Source of the DNA: Bradyrhizobium ivorense
GTDB taxonomy: Bacteria > Pseudomonadota > Alphaproteobacteria > Rhizobiales > Xanthobacteraceae
Direction: 5' to 3'
Assembly (NCBI RefSeq): GCF_900696085.1
Contig: NZ_CAADFC020000044.1
Coordinates: 1 to 62,918, forward strand
Length of the DNA stretch: 62,918 bases
A program made the translations under genes and the position numbers. Below are positions 51,152-59,970 of this stretch, in pieces; positions within the stretch are counted from its first letter, which is position 1; each line of letters starts with the position of its first letter. Below the pieces are notes generated by a model. That model was not told where the DNA came from and did no database searches. It saw nothing but the letters and a program-made list of their open reading frames with translations.

Positions 51152-51191
51152 GGGAACAGCCAGCCACACAGCAACATGCGTGGGGTGGCCG

Positions 51192-52481
51192 TTAATTCAC
51201 CTCGAACCGGATTGGCAGCTTCTTCGGGCCGTTGACAAAATAGGCCTGCGTCATCTTCACCTCGCCGTCGAGCGACAGCGATTTCAGCCGCGGCAGCAGT
51301 TCCTCGAACAGGATGCGCATCTCGAGCTTCGCCAGATACTGGCCGAGGCAGAGATGCGCGCCATAGCCGAACGCGACATGGCGGTTCGGCTTGCGGTCGC
51401 TGCGGAAGCGGTAGGGGTCCTCGAACACCTCCTCGTCGCGGTTGCCCGAGGCGTAGCACAGCATCAGCCAGTCGCCCTTGGCGATGCGGCGGCCGCCGAG
51501 CTCGGTGTCCGCCGTGGCCGAACGCATGAAATGCTTGACCGGCGTCATCCAGCGGATCGCCTCGTCGACCAGGCCCGGGATCAGCTCCGGATTGGCCTTC
51601 ACCTTGGCGAACTCGGCGGGGTCCTCGGCCAGCGCCCAGATCGCGCCCGCGGTCGAGGACGAGGTGGTGTCGTGGCCCGCGGTCGCGACGATGATGTAGT
51701 AGCTGGTGGCGTCGAGCTCGGGCAGGTATTCGCCGCCGATCTTTGCGTTGGCGATGACGGTGGAGAGATCGTCGCGCGGGTTGCGGCGCCGATCTTCGGT
51801 GATGGTGCGGAAGTAGGCGGAGAAGTCGGCCACCACCGCCTGCATCATCCCGGAGTATTGTTCCGCGCTCAACGCCTCGCGGATGCGCGCAGTGTCGGGA
51901 TCCTGCGGACCAAACAGCTCCTGCGTCAGCTTGAGCATGCGCGGCTCGTCCGCTTCCGGCACGCCGAGGATCTCCATGATGACGTGCAGGGGATAGCCGA
52001 GCGCGACGTCATCGACGAAATCGCAAGCGCCGCCCTTGTCGAGCATCCGCTGCACCGTGGCGCGCGCGATCTGGCGGACGCGGGCTTCGAACTTGCCGAG
52101 ATTGTTCGGCATGAACCAGCCTTGGGTGAGCGCGCGATACTTTGGATGATCTGGCGCATCCATCTGCACCAGGGAGCGCACCAGATTCGGCCCGCCGGTG
52201 ATCTTGCGGATGCGCTCCACCACCGCTTCCGGCGTCAGCGTGGTGGCGCGATCGGCATTGTGGAACAGCTCGTTCTGACGGCTGACGGCCTGGATCTGCG
52301 CGTGCTTGGTAACCACCCAGAACGGCTCGAACCGCTCCACCCGCGCGATGCCGAGCGGATTGTTGGCGCGCAGCCAGCGATAGCTGTCGTGGATGCGGTG
52401 GTCGGCATAGGCGACCGGATCGACCAGGGTCGCCGCGATATCGGCGGGGATATCGAGATTTTCAGTTGCCGTCGTGTCCAT
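51192..52481 (-). CDS. cytochrome P450
   Basis: 429 residues, soluble class-I type. The I-helix reads ATAGHDTTSSST with the Thr needed for O2 activation. The K-helix ExxR is in LVDEAIRW, and the haem loop FGYGAHLCLGQYLAKLE carries the cysteine ligand. The N-terminus (DPVAYADHRIHDSYRWLR) resembles CYP153/CYP107-like alpha-proteobacterial P450s. No ferredoxin or reductase gene is beside it. ATG 52481 follows AAGGACG. The substrate is unknown. Confidence 0.93.
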   Translation of the reverse strand: MDTTATENLDIPADIAATLVDPVAYADHRIHDSYRWLRANNPLGIARVERFEPFWVVTKHAQIQAVSRQNELFHNADRATTLTPEAVVERIRKITGGPNLVRSLVQMDAPDHPKYRALTQGWFMPNNLGKFEARVRQIARATVQRMLDKGGACDFVDDVALGYPLHVIMEILGVPEADEPRMLKLTQELFGPQDPDTARIREALSAEQYSGMMQAVVADFSAYFRTITEDRRRNPRDDLSTVIANAKIGGEYLPELDATSYYIIVATAGHDTTSSSTAGAIWALAEDPAEFAKVKANPELIPGLVDEAIRWMTPVKHFMRSATADTELGGRRIAKGDWLMLCYASGNRDEEVFEDPYRFRSDRKPNRHVAFGYGAHLCLGQYLAKLEMRILFEELLPRLKSLSLDGEVKMTQAYFVNGPKKLPIRFEVN

Positions 52482-52587
52482 GGGTCGTCCTTGCCATCTG
52501 CGCATTGATCGCGCCGATGATCACCGGAATCTAGGCGGGGTTAAGGACGCGGACTTGCGTTGATTGGCTAGAGTCCTTGCCCCAACC

Positions 52588-52672
52588 GTCATCGCGAGGA
52601 GCAAAGCGACGAAGCAATCCATCTCTCCGCACGCGGGGAGAGATGGATTGCTTCGCTTCGCTCGCAATGACG
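52588..52672. repeat. CGTCATTG...GCAATGACG repeat, copy 5
   Basis: CGTCATCGCGAGGAGCAAAGC ... TGGATTGCTTCG ... CGCAATGACGC; the loop ATCTCTCCGCACGCGGGGAGAGAT is itself a hairpin. Confidence 0.8.
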
Positions 52673-52687
52673 CGGGGAGAGAAGGGC

Positions 52688-53782
52688 TCAGTAATGCCCG
52701 AACGCCACCGGGCGGAACGCCTGCAGCAATTGCTGGTCGAGCTTGCCGGCCATCTCCTCCATCATAGAGAACGCCTTGGCGTGGGTGAATTGCAGGCGGT
52801 AGGCGCGCTTTTCGACCAGCGCGGCGTAGACGTCGACGATGGTGGTGACGCGGACGATGTCGCTGATCTGGTTGCCGCTCAGCCCGTTCGGATAGCCGGT
52901 GCCGTCGAGAAATTCGTGGTGATGCAGGATCACGTCGAGCATTTCCGGCGGAAAGCCGCCCTGCGCCGACAGCGCCTCGTAGCCGCGGCGCGGATGCTCG
53001 CGCATCTCGGCCATTTCCTCGACCGTCAACGGGCCGGGCTTGTCGAGCAGCGCCACCGGAATGAAGGCCTTGCCGACGTCGTGCAGCAGCGCGGCGCGGG
53101 CGAGCCGGCGCTGGTCGTCCTCGCGCATGCCGAGATGCTGCGCGAACGCCACCGCAAAGCCGGTCACGAACAGGCAGTGGCGATAGGTTTCCTGGTGATG
53201 GCAGCCGACCGTGGTCAGCCACTCGCGCAGCGAATTGTGCTTGATCGCCTTGAGGATCTTGTTCTCGGCCGCGACGATGTCGTCGTATTTCAGCGGCTCG
53301 CCGGCGCGCATCCGTTCGAAGATCTTGACCATCACGCCATGCGCGGCCTCGACGCCGCGGTTGAGCGCCTTGCCGCGATCGGTTTCGTCATAGCCGCTGT
53401 CGTCGGGGAAGGCGGCGCGGATGCGCTGCAGGATGCCGCGCGCATCGAACGGCCGCGAGATCGTGTCGGTGGCGCCGAGCGCCCAGGCCTGCATCGAGGC
53501 GTGGTGCAGTGCATCCGCCAGCACGAACAGCCGCGGCATCTCGCGATAGGCGTCGGCCTGCAGCTTGGCGCGGACCAACTGCACGGCTTCGGGCGAGCGC
53601 AGGTTGATGTCGACCACGATGCCGGAGAGGTCGCGGGCCGGCTGCTCGGGAATCTCGGAGGTCAGGACGGTGTCGACCTCGCCAACCGACCGCAGGATGC
53701 TGGCGAGTTCGTTGCTCTGATCGCTGCGGTCCGATGCCAGCAACAGGCGGCGCTTCGAAGTGTTGTTGGCTAAGGCTGTCAT
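52688..53782 (-). CDS. HD-GYP phosphodiesterase with degenerate receiver
   Basis: 364 residues. The N-terminal receiver-like domain (RRLLLASDRSDQSNELASILRSVGEVDTVLT ... GIVVDINLRS) keeps the central Asp but has SRPFD where the conserved Lys (KPF) should be, so normal phosphorylation signalling is doubtful. The HD-GYP domain is intact: RRLARAALLHDVGKAFIPVALLDKPG, REHPRRGYEAL and HHHEFLDGTGYPNGLSGNQIS. It probably degrades c-di-GMP, linking with the GGDEF/EAL protein at 3 kb. It is not in an operon. Confidence 0.88.
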   Translation of the reverse strand: MTALANNTSKRRLLLASDRSDQSNELASILRSVGEVDTVLTSEIPEQPARDLSGIVVDINLRSPEAVQLVRAKLQADAYREMPRLFVLADALHHASMQAWALGATDTISRPFDARGILQRIRAAFPDDSGYDETDRGKALNRGVEAAHGVMVKIFERMRAGEPLKYDDIVAAENKILKAIKHNSLREWLTTVGCHHQETYRHCLFVTGFAVAFAQHLGMREDDQRRLARAALLHDVGKAFIPVALLDKPGPLTVEEMAEMREHPRRGYEALSAQGGFPPEMLDVILHHHEFLDGTGYPNGLSGNQISDIVRVTTIVDVYAALVEKRAYRLQFTHAKAFSMMEEMAGKLDQQLLQAFRPVAFGHY

Positions 53783-53937
53783 GCAATCCCCGTCGCGGTA
53801 ACCGACCGACCGGGCGACGCTACCTGACGATGCGTTCCCTCCGACTTAATGGGGATGCTGAACGGCGGTTAAGCACAATGCATACAATTTGAGGAACCGC
53901 GGAATCCGCCAGCAAGATCAGGGGCCCCAAAAACAAA

Positions 53938-53962
53938 CCGCCGGGGAAATGCTCCCCGGCGG
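53938..53962. terminator. strong GC hairpin, likely bidirectional terminator
   Basis: CCGCCGGGG / CCCCGGCGG with a 7-nt loop; T-runs follow on both strands (GATCTTTTTT on the plus side; GTTTGTTTTTGG on the minus side). It ends the molybdenum hydroxylase operon that lies on the minus strand. Confidence 0.75.
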
Positions 53963-53996
53963 CCGATCTTTTTTGCAGGCGGAAGGCGCGCTTTGT

Positions 53997-56282
53997 TCAG
54001 GCCTTCATCGCCGCCTTCACCGCCTCTGCGGTGATCGGCAGGCCGCGGACGCGGGCGCCGACCGCGTTGAACACGGCATTGCCGATCGCGGGCGCCACCA
54101 CCGTCACCGCGGGCTCGCCAACGCCGGTCGCCTTTTCACCGTTGGCGATGACGTTGACCGCGACCTCCGGCATCTGGCTCATCCGCAGCGGCGTGTAGCT
54201 GTCGAAGTTGGTCTGCTCGATGCCGCCGTCCTTCAACGTCGCCTTCTCGAACAGCGCCAGCGACATGCCCCACAGCGCCGCGCCCTCGACCTGGGCCCGG
54301 ATGCCGTCGGGATTGACCTGGGTGCCGACGTCGGTTGCGACCGTCAGCTTCTTCACCGTCACCTCGCCCGACGGCGCGACCGCGACATGGGCGACGCAGG
54401 CGGTCCAGCTGGCGGTGGCGCGCTCCTGCGACGACACGCAGGCGACGCCCATACCTTCACCCTTCGGCAGCTGCTTGGTGCCGTAACCGGCGAGGCCCAT
54501 CGCAGCGAGCAAGGTGTTGCGGAGGCGTTGCGCGCCACCGTCATTCTTGCCCTTGCCGTCGAGCAGCGAGATGCGCAGCTGCGCCGGATCCTTGCCGGTC
54601 GCGTGTGCGATCTCGTCGATCATGCTTTCCACGGCCCAGAAGGTCCAACCCGGCGCCACCGAGCGCAGCTGACCCGACGGGGTGGCGTTGTGCGCCATCT
54701 CGTTCTTGATCGCCCGCACATAGTGGTTGGGCACGGTGTAGAAGAAGTCCGCGCCATTCACCGTGAATGAATCGAGCGGGCCCTTCTTGTCGACCGAAGG
54801 TGTCAGGAAGTCGGGGATGCCCCAACGCTGAGTCGGCCAGGCCGACACGACGTCATGGCTCATCGCGACGATCTTGCCGTCGCCATCCATGCCGGCCTTT
54901 ACCTTCTGGAAGGTGAGCGGACGCGAGAAATCCATCGTCATGTCGTTCTCGCGCGTGTAGATCACCTTGACCGGCTTGCCGACGGCCTTCGCCGCCTGCA
55001 CCGCCGGCACCATCATGTCGGCGTCGAGCCGCCGGCCGAAGCCGCCGCCAAGCCACATCTGGTGCATCACGACATATTTCGGATCGATCCCGGCCGCGCC
55101 GGCCGCGATCGCGCCGGAGCGGGTCGCGAACTGGTTGCCGGAATACATGTGCAGGATGTCGCCCTTGAACTCCGCAGTGGCGTTCATCGGCTCCATCGGC
55201 GCATGGATGTTGATGTTGGTGGTGTACTCCGCCTCCAGCACCTTGGCCGCGGAGCCGAACGCCGCGTTCGGATCGCCGTCCTTGACGAAGAACTCGCCGG
55301 AGTCGCTGAGCCCCTGCAGCCGCTTGGCCTCGGTGAACAGCGATTCGCTCGACAGCTTTGCGTTCGGGCCGCCGTCGTAGCTGATCTTCAGCGCCGCCGC
55401 CGCCTTCTTGGCGTTGGCGTAGGTATTGGCGACGGCGACCACCCAACCGGTCGTGGTGCCGGTCTTGTCGTCGAGCGTCACCGCCTTGATGTAGCCCGGC
55501 ACCTTCTTGGCCGCGCTGTCGTCAACCGACTTCACGGTGGCGCCGTAGCGCACCGGCGGGGTCACGATGGCGCCGTGCACCATGCCCGGCAGCATCACGT
55601 CGATGCCGTATTTCGCCGTGCCGTTGGTCTTCGACGGAATGTCGAGTTGCGGCACCGAGACGCCGATCATGGTGTACTGATCGGGCGACTTCAGCTTGAT
55701 CGCCTTCAACTCGTCGGCCGTGAAAGTCTTGGTCGCCTTGCCGCTCTTCACCACGTCGGCGAACGACATCGACTTCTTCGACTTCGGATGGTTGATCGTG
55801 GACGAGCGCACCACACACTCGTTCGCGGGCACGCCCATCGAGGCGGCCGCCGCCTCGGTCAACGCCATGCGCCCTGCGGCGCCGGCACGGCTCATCGCAT
55901 CGAAGTTCATCATGGTCGACCAGCTGCCGCCGGTGATCTGCGCCCCGAGCACGGGGTCGTTGAACTTCGGATCATTGGAGGCGAGCTGGACCCGCATGTC
56001 CTTCCAGTTCGCGCCGAGCTCTTCGGCGACGATCTGCGCCATGGTCGAGGCGACGTGCTGGCCCATGTCGGCCTTGCCGCAGGTCACGGTGACGAGACCG
56101 TCGGGCGCGATCGAATACCAGACGCTCGGCTCGAAATTGGCGGGCGCGGCTGCGGCGGCCTGCTCGATGCCGGGCACGCCGGCATAGCCGAGCACCAGAC
56201 CGGTTGCCGCGGTGCCGACCAGGAAGGAGCGGCGGCTGAGGTCTGTGGTCTCGGGGGTGACGTCCTTGACGTGCTTGTTCAT
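53997..56282 (-). CDS. molybdopterin-binding subunit of an isoquinoline-oxidoreductase-type hydroxylase
   Basis: 761 residues with a Tat signal (DLSRRSFLVGTAATGLVLGYAG), so it is exported in folded form. It belongs to the xanthine-oxidase superfamily, IorB-like: an ald_Xan_dh_C2-type domain with ITGGSWSTMMNFDAMSRAGAAGR, MEPMNATAEF, LGGGFGRRLDADMM and late GEPAVTVVAPAIGNAVFNAVGAR. ATG 56282 overlaps the small-subunit stop (ATGA). Such enzymes hydroxylate N-heterocycles or aldehydes, passing electrons to a cytochrome. No cytochrome or maturation gene is adjacent. The substrate is unknown. Confidence 0.9.
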   Translation of the reverse strand: MNKHVKDVTPETTDLSRRSFLVGTAATGLVLGYAGVPGIEQAAAAAPANFEPSVWYSIAPDGLVTVTCGKADMGQHVASTMAQIVAEELGANWKDMRVQLASNDPKFNDPVLGAQITGGSWSTMMNFDAMSRAGAAGRMALTEAAAASMGVPANECVVRSSTINHPKSKKSMSFADVVKSGKATKTFTADELKAIKLKSPDQYTMIGVSVPQLDIPSKTNGTAKYGIDVMLPGMVHGAIVTPPVRYGATVKSVDDSAAKKVPGYIKAVTLDDKTGTTTGWVVAVANTYANAKKAAAALKISYDGGPNAKLSSESLFTEAKRLQGLSDSGEFFVKDGDPNAAFGSAAKVLEAEYTTNINIHAPMEPMNATAEFKGDILHMYSGNQFATRSGAIAAGAAGIDPKYVVMHQMWLGGGFGRRLDADMMVPAVQAAKAVGKPVKVIYTRENDMTMDFSRPLTFQKVKAGMDGDGKIVAMSHDVVSAWPTQRWGIPDFLTPSVDKKGPLDSFTVNGADFFYTVPNHYVRAIKNEMAHNATPSGQLRSVAPGWTFWAVESMIDEIAHATGKDPAQLRISLLDGKGKNDGGAQRLRNTLLAAMGLAGYGTKQLPKGEGMGVACVSSQERATASWTACVAHVAVAPSGEVTVKKLTVATDVGTQVNPDGIRAQVEGAALWGMSLALFEKATLKDGGIEQTNFDSYTPLRMSQMPEVAVNVIANGEKATGVGEPAVTVVAPAIGNAVFNAVGARVRGLPITAEAVKAAMKA

Positions 56283-56770
56283 GTGGCCCTCCGCTCGGTT
56301 CCGGTGGCCGACGCGGTGCGCATTTCGGATGCCGCCCGCATGATCGCCTTCTGGATTCGCGAATAGGTCATGCAACGGCAGAGATTGCCGTCCATATGCG
56401 CGACCACTTCGTCCTTGGTCGGGTTGGAATTCTTCGACAGCAGCGCGGCCGCCTGCATGATCTGGCCGGACTGGCAGTAGCCGCATTGCGGCACCTGCTC
56501 GGCGATCCAGGCCTTCTGCAAGGGATGATCGCCCTTGGCGGAGAGTCCCTCGATGGTGGTGATCTTCTTGCCGGCAGCGTCGGCGACCGAGGTCTGGCAG
56601 GACCGCACGGCTTCGCCGTTGAGGTGGACCGTGCAGGCGCCACACAGGCCAGCGCCGCAACCGAACTTGGTGCCGGTCATCTGCAACTGCTCGCGGATGA
56701 CCCATAGCAGCGGCGTGTCGGCCGCCGCCTCGACGGACATATTCCGTCCGTTGATATTGAGATTAGGCAT
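56279..56770 (-). CDS. (2Fe-2S)-binding subunit of the molybdenum hydroxylase
   Basis: 163 residues (IorA-like). The plant-type 2Fe-2S cysteines are in GCGAGLCGACTVHLNGEAVRSC, and those of the second cluster in QCGYCQSGQIMQ and GNLCRCMTY. It forms the electron-transfer partner of the large subunit and is translationally coupled to it. It has no signal peptide; the complex would be exported with the Tat-tagged large subunit. Confidence 0.93.
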   Translation of the reverse strand: MPNLNINGRNMSVEAAADTPLLWVIREQLQMTGTKFGCGAGLCGACTVHLNGEAVRSCQTSVADAAGKKITTIEGLSAKGDHPLQKAWIAEQVPQCGYCQSGQIMQAAALLSKNSNPTKDEVVAHMDGNLCRCMTYSRIQKAIMRAASEMRTASATGTERRAT

Positions 56771-57053
56771 CTCTCTCCCCTTCCGGTGTATGAAGCCGCT
56801 TACGGCGGCAGCTCATTGTTGGGTCTCGGCTGGCGCCCACCGGGTCAGCGACAGTTGCCATGACAATGATCCGGTTACCTGCTGGAGGCAATCCAATTTG
56901 GAATTGCTCGAAGGCAATTAATTTTCGAAGATGCCCCTTGTGCGCTGCGGCAATGCGGAAGCTTTGAAACGCCAGCACCAATGTCTTATCGGTGGCATCG
57001 ACCGGGAGCGGTTGCGCCGCCGGAGATCGACAACGACGACAAGGAGCCCGTGA

Positions 57054-57824
57054 ATGGCCAAGCTCAGCCGCAGCGGCGCAGAAATCTACTACGAGGTTCA
57101 CGGCAGCGGTCCGCCGCTCATCCTCACCCACGGCTATTCATCGACCTCGGCGATGTGGCAGGGCCAGATCGACGCGCTGTCGCGGCGCCATACGCTGGTG
57201 CTGTGGGACATGCGCGGCCACGGCCAGTCGGACTATCCGGATGATCCCACAGCCTACAGCGAGCAATTGACGGTCGGCGACATCGCCGCCCTGCTCGACG
57301 CCGTCGGCGCCGAGAAGGCGATCGTCGGCGGGCTGTCGCTCGGCGGCTATATGTCCTTGGCCTTCCATCGCGCCCATCCGGAGCGGGTGCGGGCGCTGCT
57401 GATCGTCGACACCGGCCCCGGCTTCAAGAAGGACGACGCGCGCGAGGTCTGGAACACGCGGGCCCGCGACACCGGCGACCGCTTCGATCGCGAAGGGCTG
57501 GAGGTGCTGAAAACCTTGAGCGCCGAGCGCGCCTCGGTCACGCATCGCAACGCAAAGGGCCTGGCGCTCGCCGCGCGCGGCATGCTGGCGCAACGCGACG
57601 CGCGGGTGATCGAGTCGCTGCCGGACATCAAGGTGCCGTCGCTGGTCGTGGTCGGCGCCGACGACACCCCGTTCCTGGCCGCCTCCGACTACATGGCGGC
57701 AAAGATCCCGGGCGCGCAGAAGGCGGTGATCCCGAACGCCGGCCATGCCGTCAACATCGACCAGCCGCAGGCCTTCATCGACGCGGTGCTGCCGTTCCTC
57801 GATCGTCTTGAGGGTAGCGCATGA
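57054..57824 (+). CDS. alpha/beta hydrolase (MhpC-like)
   Basis: 256 residues. LSRSGAEIYYEVHGSGPPLILTHGYSSTSAMW has the HG oxyanion motif, LWDMRGHGQSDYPDD follows, and GLSLGGYMSL is the nucleophile elbow (Ser). VVGADDTPF gives the Asp and NAGHAVNIDQPQ the His. Soluble. It has an AGGAG site before ATG 57054. It is coupled to the next small gene by an ATGA overlap (57821). Confidence 0.9.
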   Translation: MAKLSRSGAEIYYEVHGSGPPLILTHGYSSTSAMWQGQIDALSRRHTLVLWDMRGHGQSDYPDDPTAYSEQLTVGDIAALLDAVGAEKAIVGGLSLGGYMSLAFHRAHPERVRALLIVDTGPGFKKDDAREVWNTRARDTGDRFDREGLEVLKTLSAERASVTHRNAKGLALAARGMLAQRDARVIESLPDIKVPSLVVVGADDTPFLAASDYMAAKIPGAQKAVIPNAGHAVNIDQPQAFIDAVLPFLDRLEGSA

Positions 57825-58162
57825 AGACGCTCGTCATCGCCCTGCTGCTGGCCGCCGCGACAACGGGCATCGCCAGTGCCCAGAAAGCGCGGCCGTTCGT
57901 CACCGCGCCGGATACGTTCACCGCGACGCTGTCGAACACCACGCCACTGGTGTTCGGCATGGGCGTCGACGACGCCCAGCGCGCGCTCGGCACACCCCTC
58001 ATTTATGTCCGCGGACGGCCCGGCCATGAGGTCTTTCTGACCTTTCGCGATCTCGGCGGCAGCGGGCTGGTCCCTCACCGCGACCGTCTCTATTTGCAAT
58101 TCCGCAAGGGCCGCCTCGCCGGCTGGAAGGCCGACTGGGGCGAGAACTGGATGTGGCGTTAG
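57821..58162 (+). CDS. small secreted protein coupled to the hydrolase
   Basis: 113 residues, signal peptide KTLVIALLLAAATTGIASA, then FVTAPDTFTATLSNTTPLVFGMGVDDAQRALGTPLIYVRG and a C-terminus (GRLAGWKADWGENWMWR). The mature part resembles a SmpA/BamE-like or beta-rich periplasmic fold, but this is not firm. Its ATG overlaps the hydrolase stop. Confidence 0.7.
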   Translation: MKTLVIALLLAAATTGIASAQKARPFVTAPDTFTATLSNTTPLVFGMGVDDAQRALGTPLIYVRGRPGHEVFLTFRDLGGSGLVPHRDRLYLQFRKGRLAGWKADWGENWMWR

Positions 58163-58206
58163 AGCATGATCCGGAAAGTGGGAACCGGTTTTCCGAATAG
58201 ACCATG
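58161..58206. repeat. AGCATGATCCGG ... CATGC repeat
   Basis: AGAGCATGATCCGGAAAGTGGGAACCGGTTTTCC..., another member of the AGCATGATC family, between the small secreted protein and the DLH gene. Confidence 0.7.
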
Positions 58207-58268
58207 CCGAAGACAGCCGCCCCGCACGCAATCCCCGACAAACCACCCTCACCTGACAAGGATGACCC

Positions 58269-58940
58269 ATGGGACAAGATCTCAAGCTGAAGGCTTCTGA
58301 CGGATTTGAACTCGGCGCCTATCGCGCCGATCCAGCCGGCGCGCCGAAGGGCGCGATCGTCGTGATCCAGGAAATTTTTGGCGTCAACCACCACATCCGT
58401 TCGGTCTGCGACCGGCTGGCGCAGGAAGGCTATGTCGCGATCGCACCGTCGATCTTCGACCGCATCGAGCCGAACTTCCAGAGCGGCTATTCGCCGGATG
58501 AAGTCGCCAATGCGCGAAAATTCGTCGCCAATCCAGACTATCCTGCGATGCTGCGCGACGCCCAGGCGGCCATCGACGCCGTCAAATCGGTTGGCCCGGT
58601 CGGCATCATCGGCTTCTGCCTCGGCGGCAGCATCGCCTATTCGGCCGCAACCAAGCTGACCGGGCTCTCGGCCGCGGTCGGCTATTACGGCGGCGCCATC
58701 GTGCGCTTTGCCGACGACAAGCCGGCGGTGCCGACGCAACTGCATTTCGGCGAGAAGGACGCCGGCATTCCCTTGAGCGACGTCGAGACCATCAAGTCGA
58801 AGCGGCCCGAGGTCGAGGTCTTCATCTATCCCGGCGCCCAGCACGGCTTTCACTGCGACGAACGCGCGAGCTATGACAAGACCAGCGCCGACATCGCCTG
58901 GCCGCGCAGCCTGGAATTTTTCGGGAAGCATTTGCGCTGA
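58269..58940 (+). CDS. dienelactone hydrolase family protein
   Basis: 223 residues. The characteristic Cys nucleophile elbow GFCLGGSIAY (Cys ~120) replaces Ser. The Asp is in EKDAGIPLSDVE and the His in GAQHGFHCDE. The N-terminus GQDLKLKASDGFELGAYRADPAGAPKGAIVVIQEIFG is typical. It cleaves dienelactones in chlorocatechol-type pathways, or related lactones/esters. An AAGGATG site precedes ATG 58269. Confidence 0.92.
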   Translation: MGQDLKLKASDGFELGAYRADPAGAPKGAIVVIQEIFGVNHHIRSVCDRLAQEGYVAIAPSIFDRIEPNFQSGYSPDEVANARKFVANPDYPAMLRDAQAAIDAVKSVGPVGIIGFCLGGSIAYSAATKLTGLSAAVGYYGGAIVRFADDKPAVPTQLHFGEKDAGIPLSDVETIKSKRPEVEVFIYPGAQHGFHCDERASYDKTSADIAWPRSLEFFGKHLR

Positions 58941-58950
58941 ATGTCACACA

Positions 58951-59033
58951 CGTCATTCCGGGATGGTGCGCCAGCACCAGACCCGGAATCTCGAGATCCC
59001 GGGTTCGATGCTTTGCATCGCCCCGGGATGACG
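58951..59033. repeat. CGTCATTCCGGG palindromic repeat
   Basis: CGTCATTCCGGGATG ... AGACCCGGAATCTCGAGATCCCGGGTTC ... GCATCGCCCCGGGATGACG: inverted ends plus an inner hairpin, another dispersed element type. Confidence 0.7.
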
Positions 59034-59050
59034 AAGGACGTTGTCCTTCG

Positions 59051-59821
59051 TCAGAACCAGCGCTCGCTGACGAACACGGTATCGCCGGGGCTCATCGGCG
59101 TGCCCAGCGGCACCACGAAGCGGCCGGAGCCGGACGCGTCGGTGTGGGTCAGCGTCACGCTGTCGCGCTTGGCGCGCGGCGAGAAGCCGCCGGCGATCGC
59201 GATCGCGCTCTCCACCGTCATGTTGGGCACGTAGGGATATTGGCCGGGGGCCTGGACCTCGCCGAGAATGAAGAACGGGCGATAGGCCTCGATCTCGACC
59301 GCCACCGACGGCTCGCGGATGAAGCCGTTGCGCAGCCTGCCGGAGATTTCGGCCGCGAGCCCGGCCGGGGTGCGACCGCGCGCCGGCACCGAGCCGATCA
59401 GCGGCATGGTGATCGAACCGGCGGCGTCGATCGCATAGGTGTTGGTGAGACCTTCCTGGCCGTAGACCACGACGCGCAGCTTGTCGCCAGGACCGAGATG
59501 ATAGCCGCTGTCGGAACGAGCCAATTCGATCGGCGGCTGGCCATAGGCCGGCGGCCCGGCGGCCATCTGGACGGTGGCCGGCACCGCATAGCCACGCGGC
59601 GCGCTGGCAAAGGCGGAACGCAACGCGCTGATCGCGCCGCCGCCGCTGGCATCCGCGACGGGGGCCGGCGCGTACTGGCCGTAGGCGACGGAATCGGGAT
59701 CGCCCGGCGGCGGGGCGACGGCGACCGGACCGGACGTCCGCATGCAGCCGGACAGCGCAAGCGCAGCCGTGATGGCGATGATCGGCAATCGTAACGCGCG
59801 CGCAACCCGCACCGGAGCCAT
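59051..59821 (-). CDS. polysaccharide export lipoprotein (Wza/KpsD-type)
   Basis: 256 residues. A lipobox signal (ITAALALSGCMRTSG, lipidated Cys ~26) is followed by the poly_export domain (YHLGPGDKLRVVVYGQEGLTNTYAIDAAGSITMPLIGSVPARGRTPAGLAAEISGRL) and a SLBB-like region (FILGEVQAPGQYPYVPNMTVESAIAIAGGF). It would form the outer-membrane exit for a capsule or EPS chain. No Wzc/Wzy genes are seen here, so it is solitary or belongs to a cluster elsewhere. Confidence 0.92.
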   Translation of the reverse strand: MAPVRVARALRLPIIAITAALALSGCMRTSGPVAVAPPPGDPDSVAYGQYAPAPVADASGGGAISALRSAFASAPRGYAVPATVQMAAGPPAYGQPPIELARSDSGYHLGPGDKLRVVVYGQEGLTNTYAIDAAGSITMPLIGSVPARGRTPAGLAAEISGRLRNGFIREPSVAVEIEAYRPFFILGEVQAPGQYPYVPNMTVESAIAIAGGFSPRAKRDSVTLTHTDASGSGRFVVPLGTPMSPGDTVFVSERWF

Positions 59822-59970
59822 CCCTTAAACCGAGAGACAGCCTCAGTCTTGCACCGGTTATGGTTAATAAAGGGTTTTCGGCGGGCGCCAGGGAAGCCGG
59901 AAAAGCCGGCTTCCCTTCGACTTAGAGCATGATCCGCGCGAGCCTGACCACACTCGGGCAGGACATCCGA

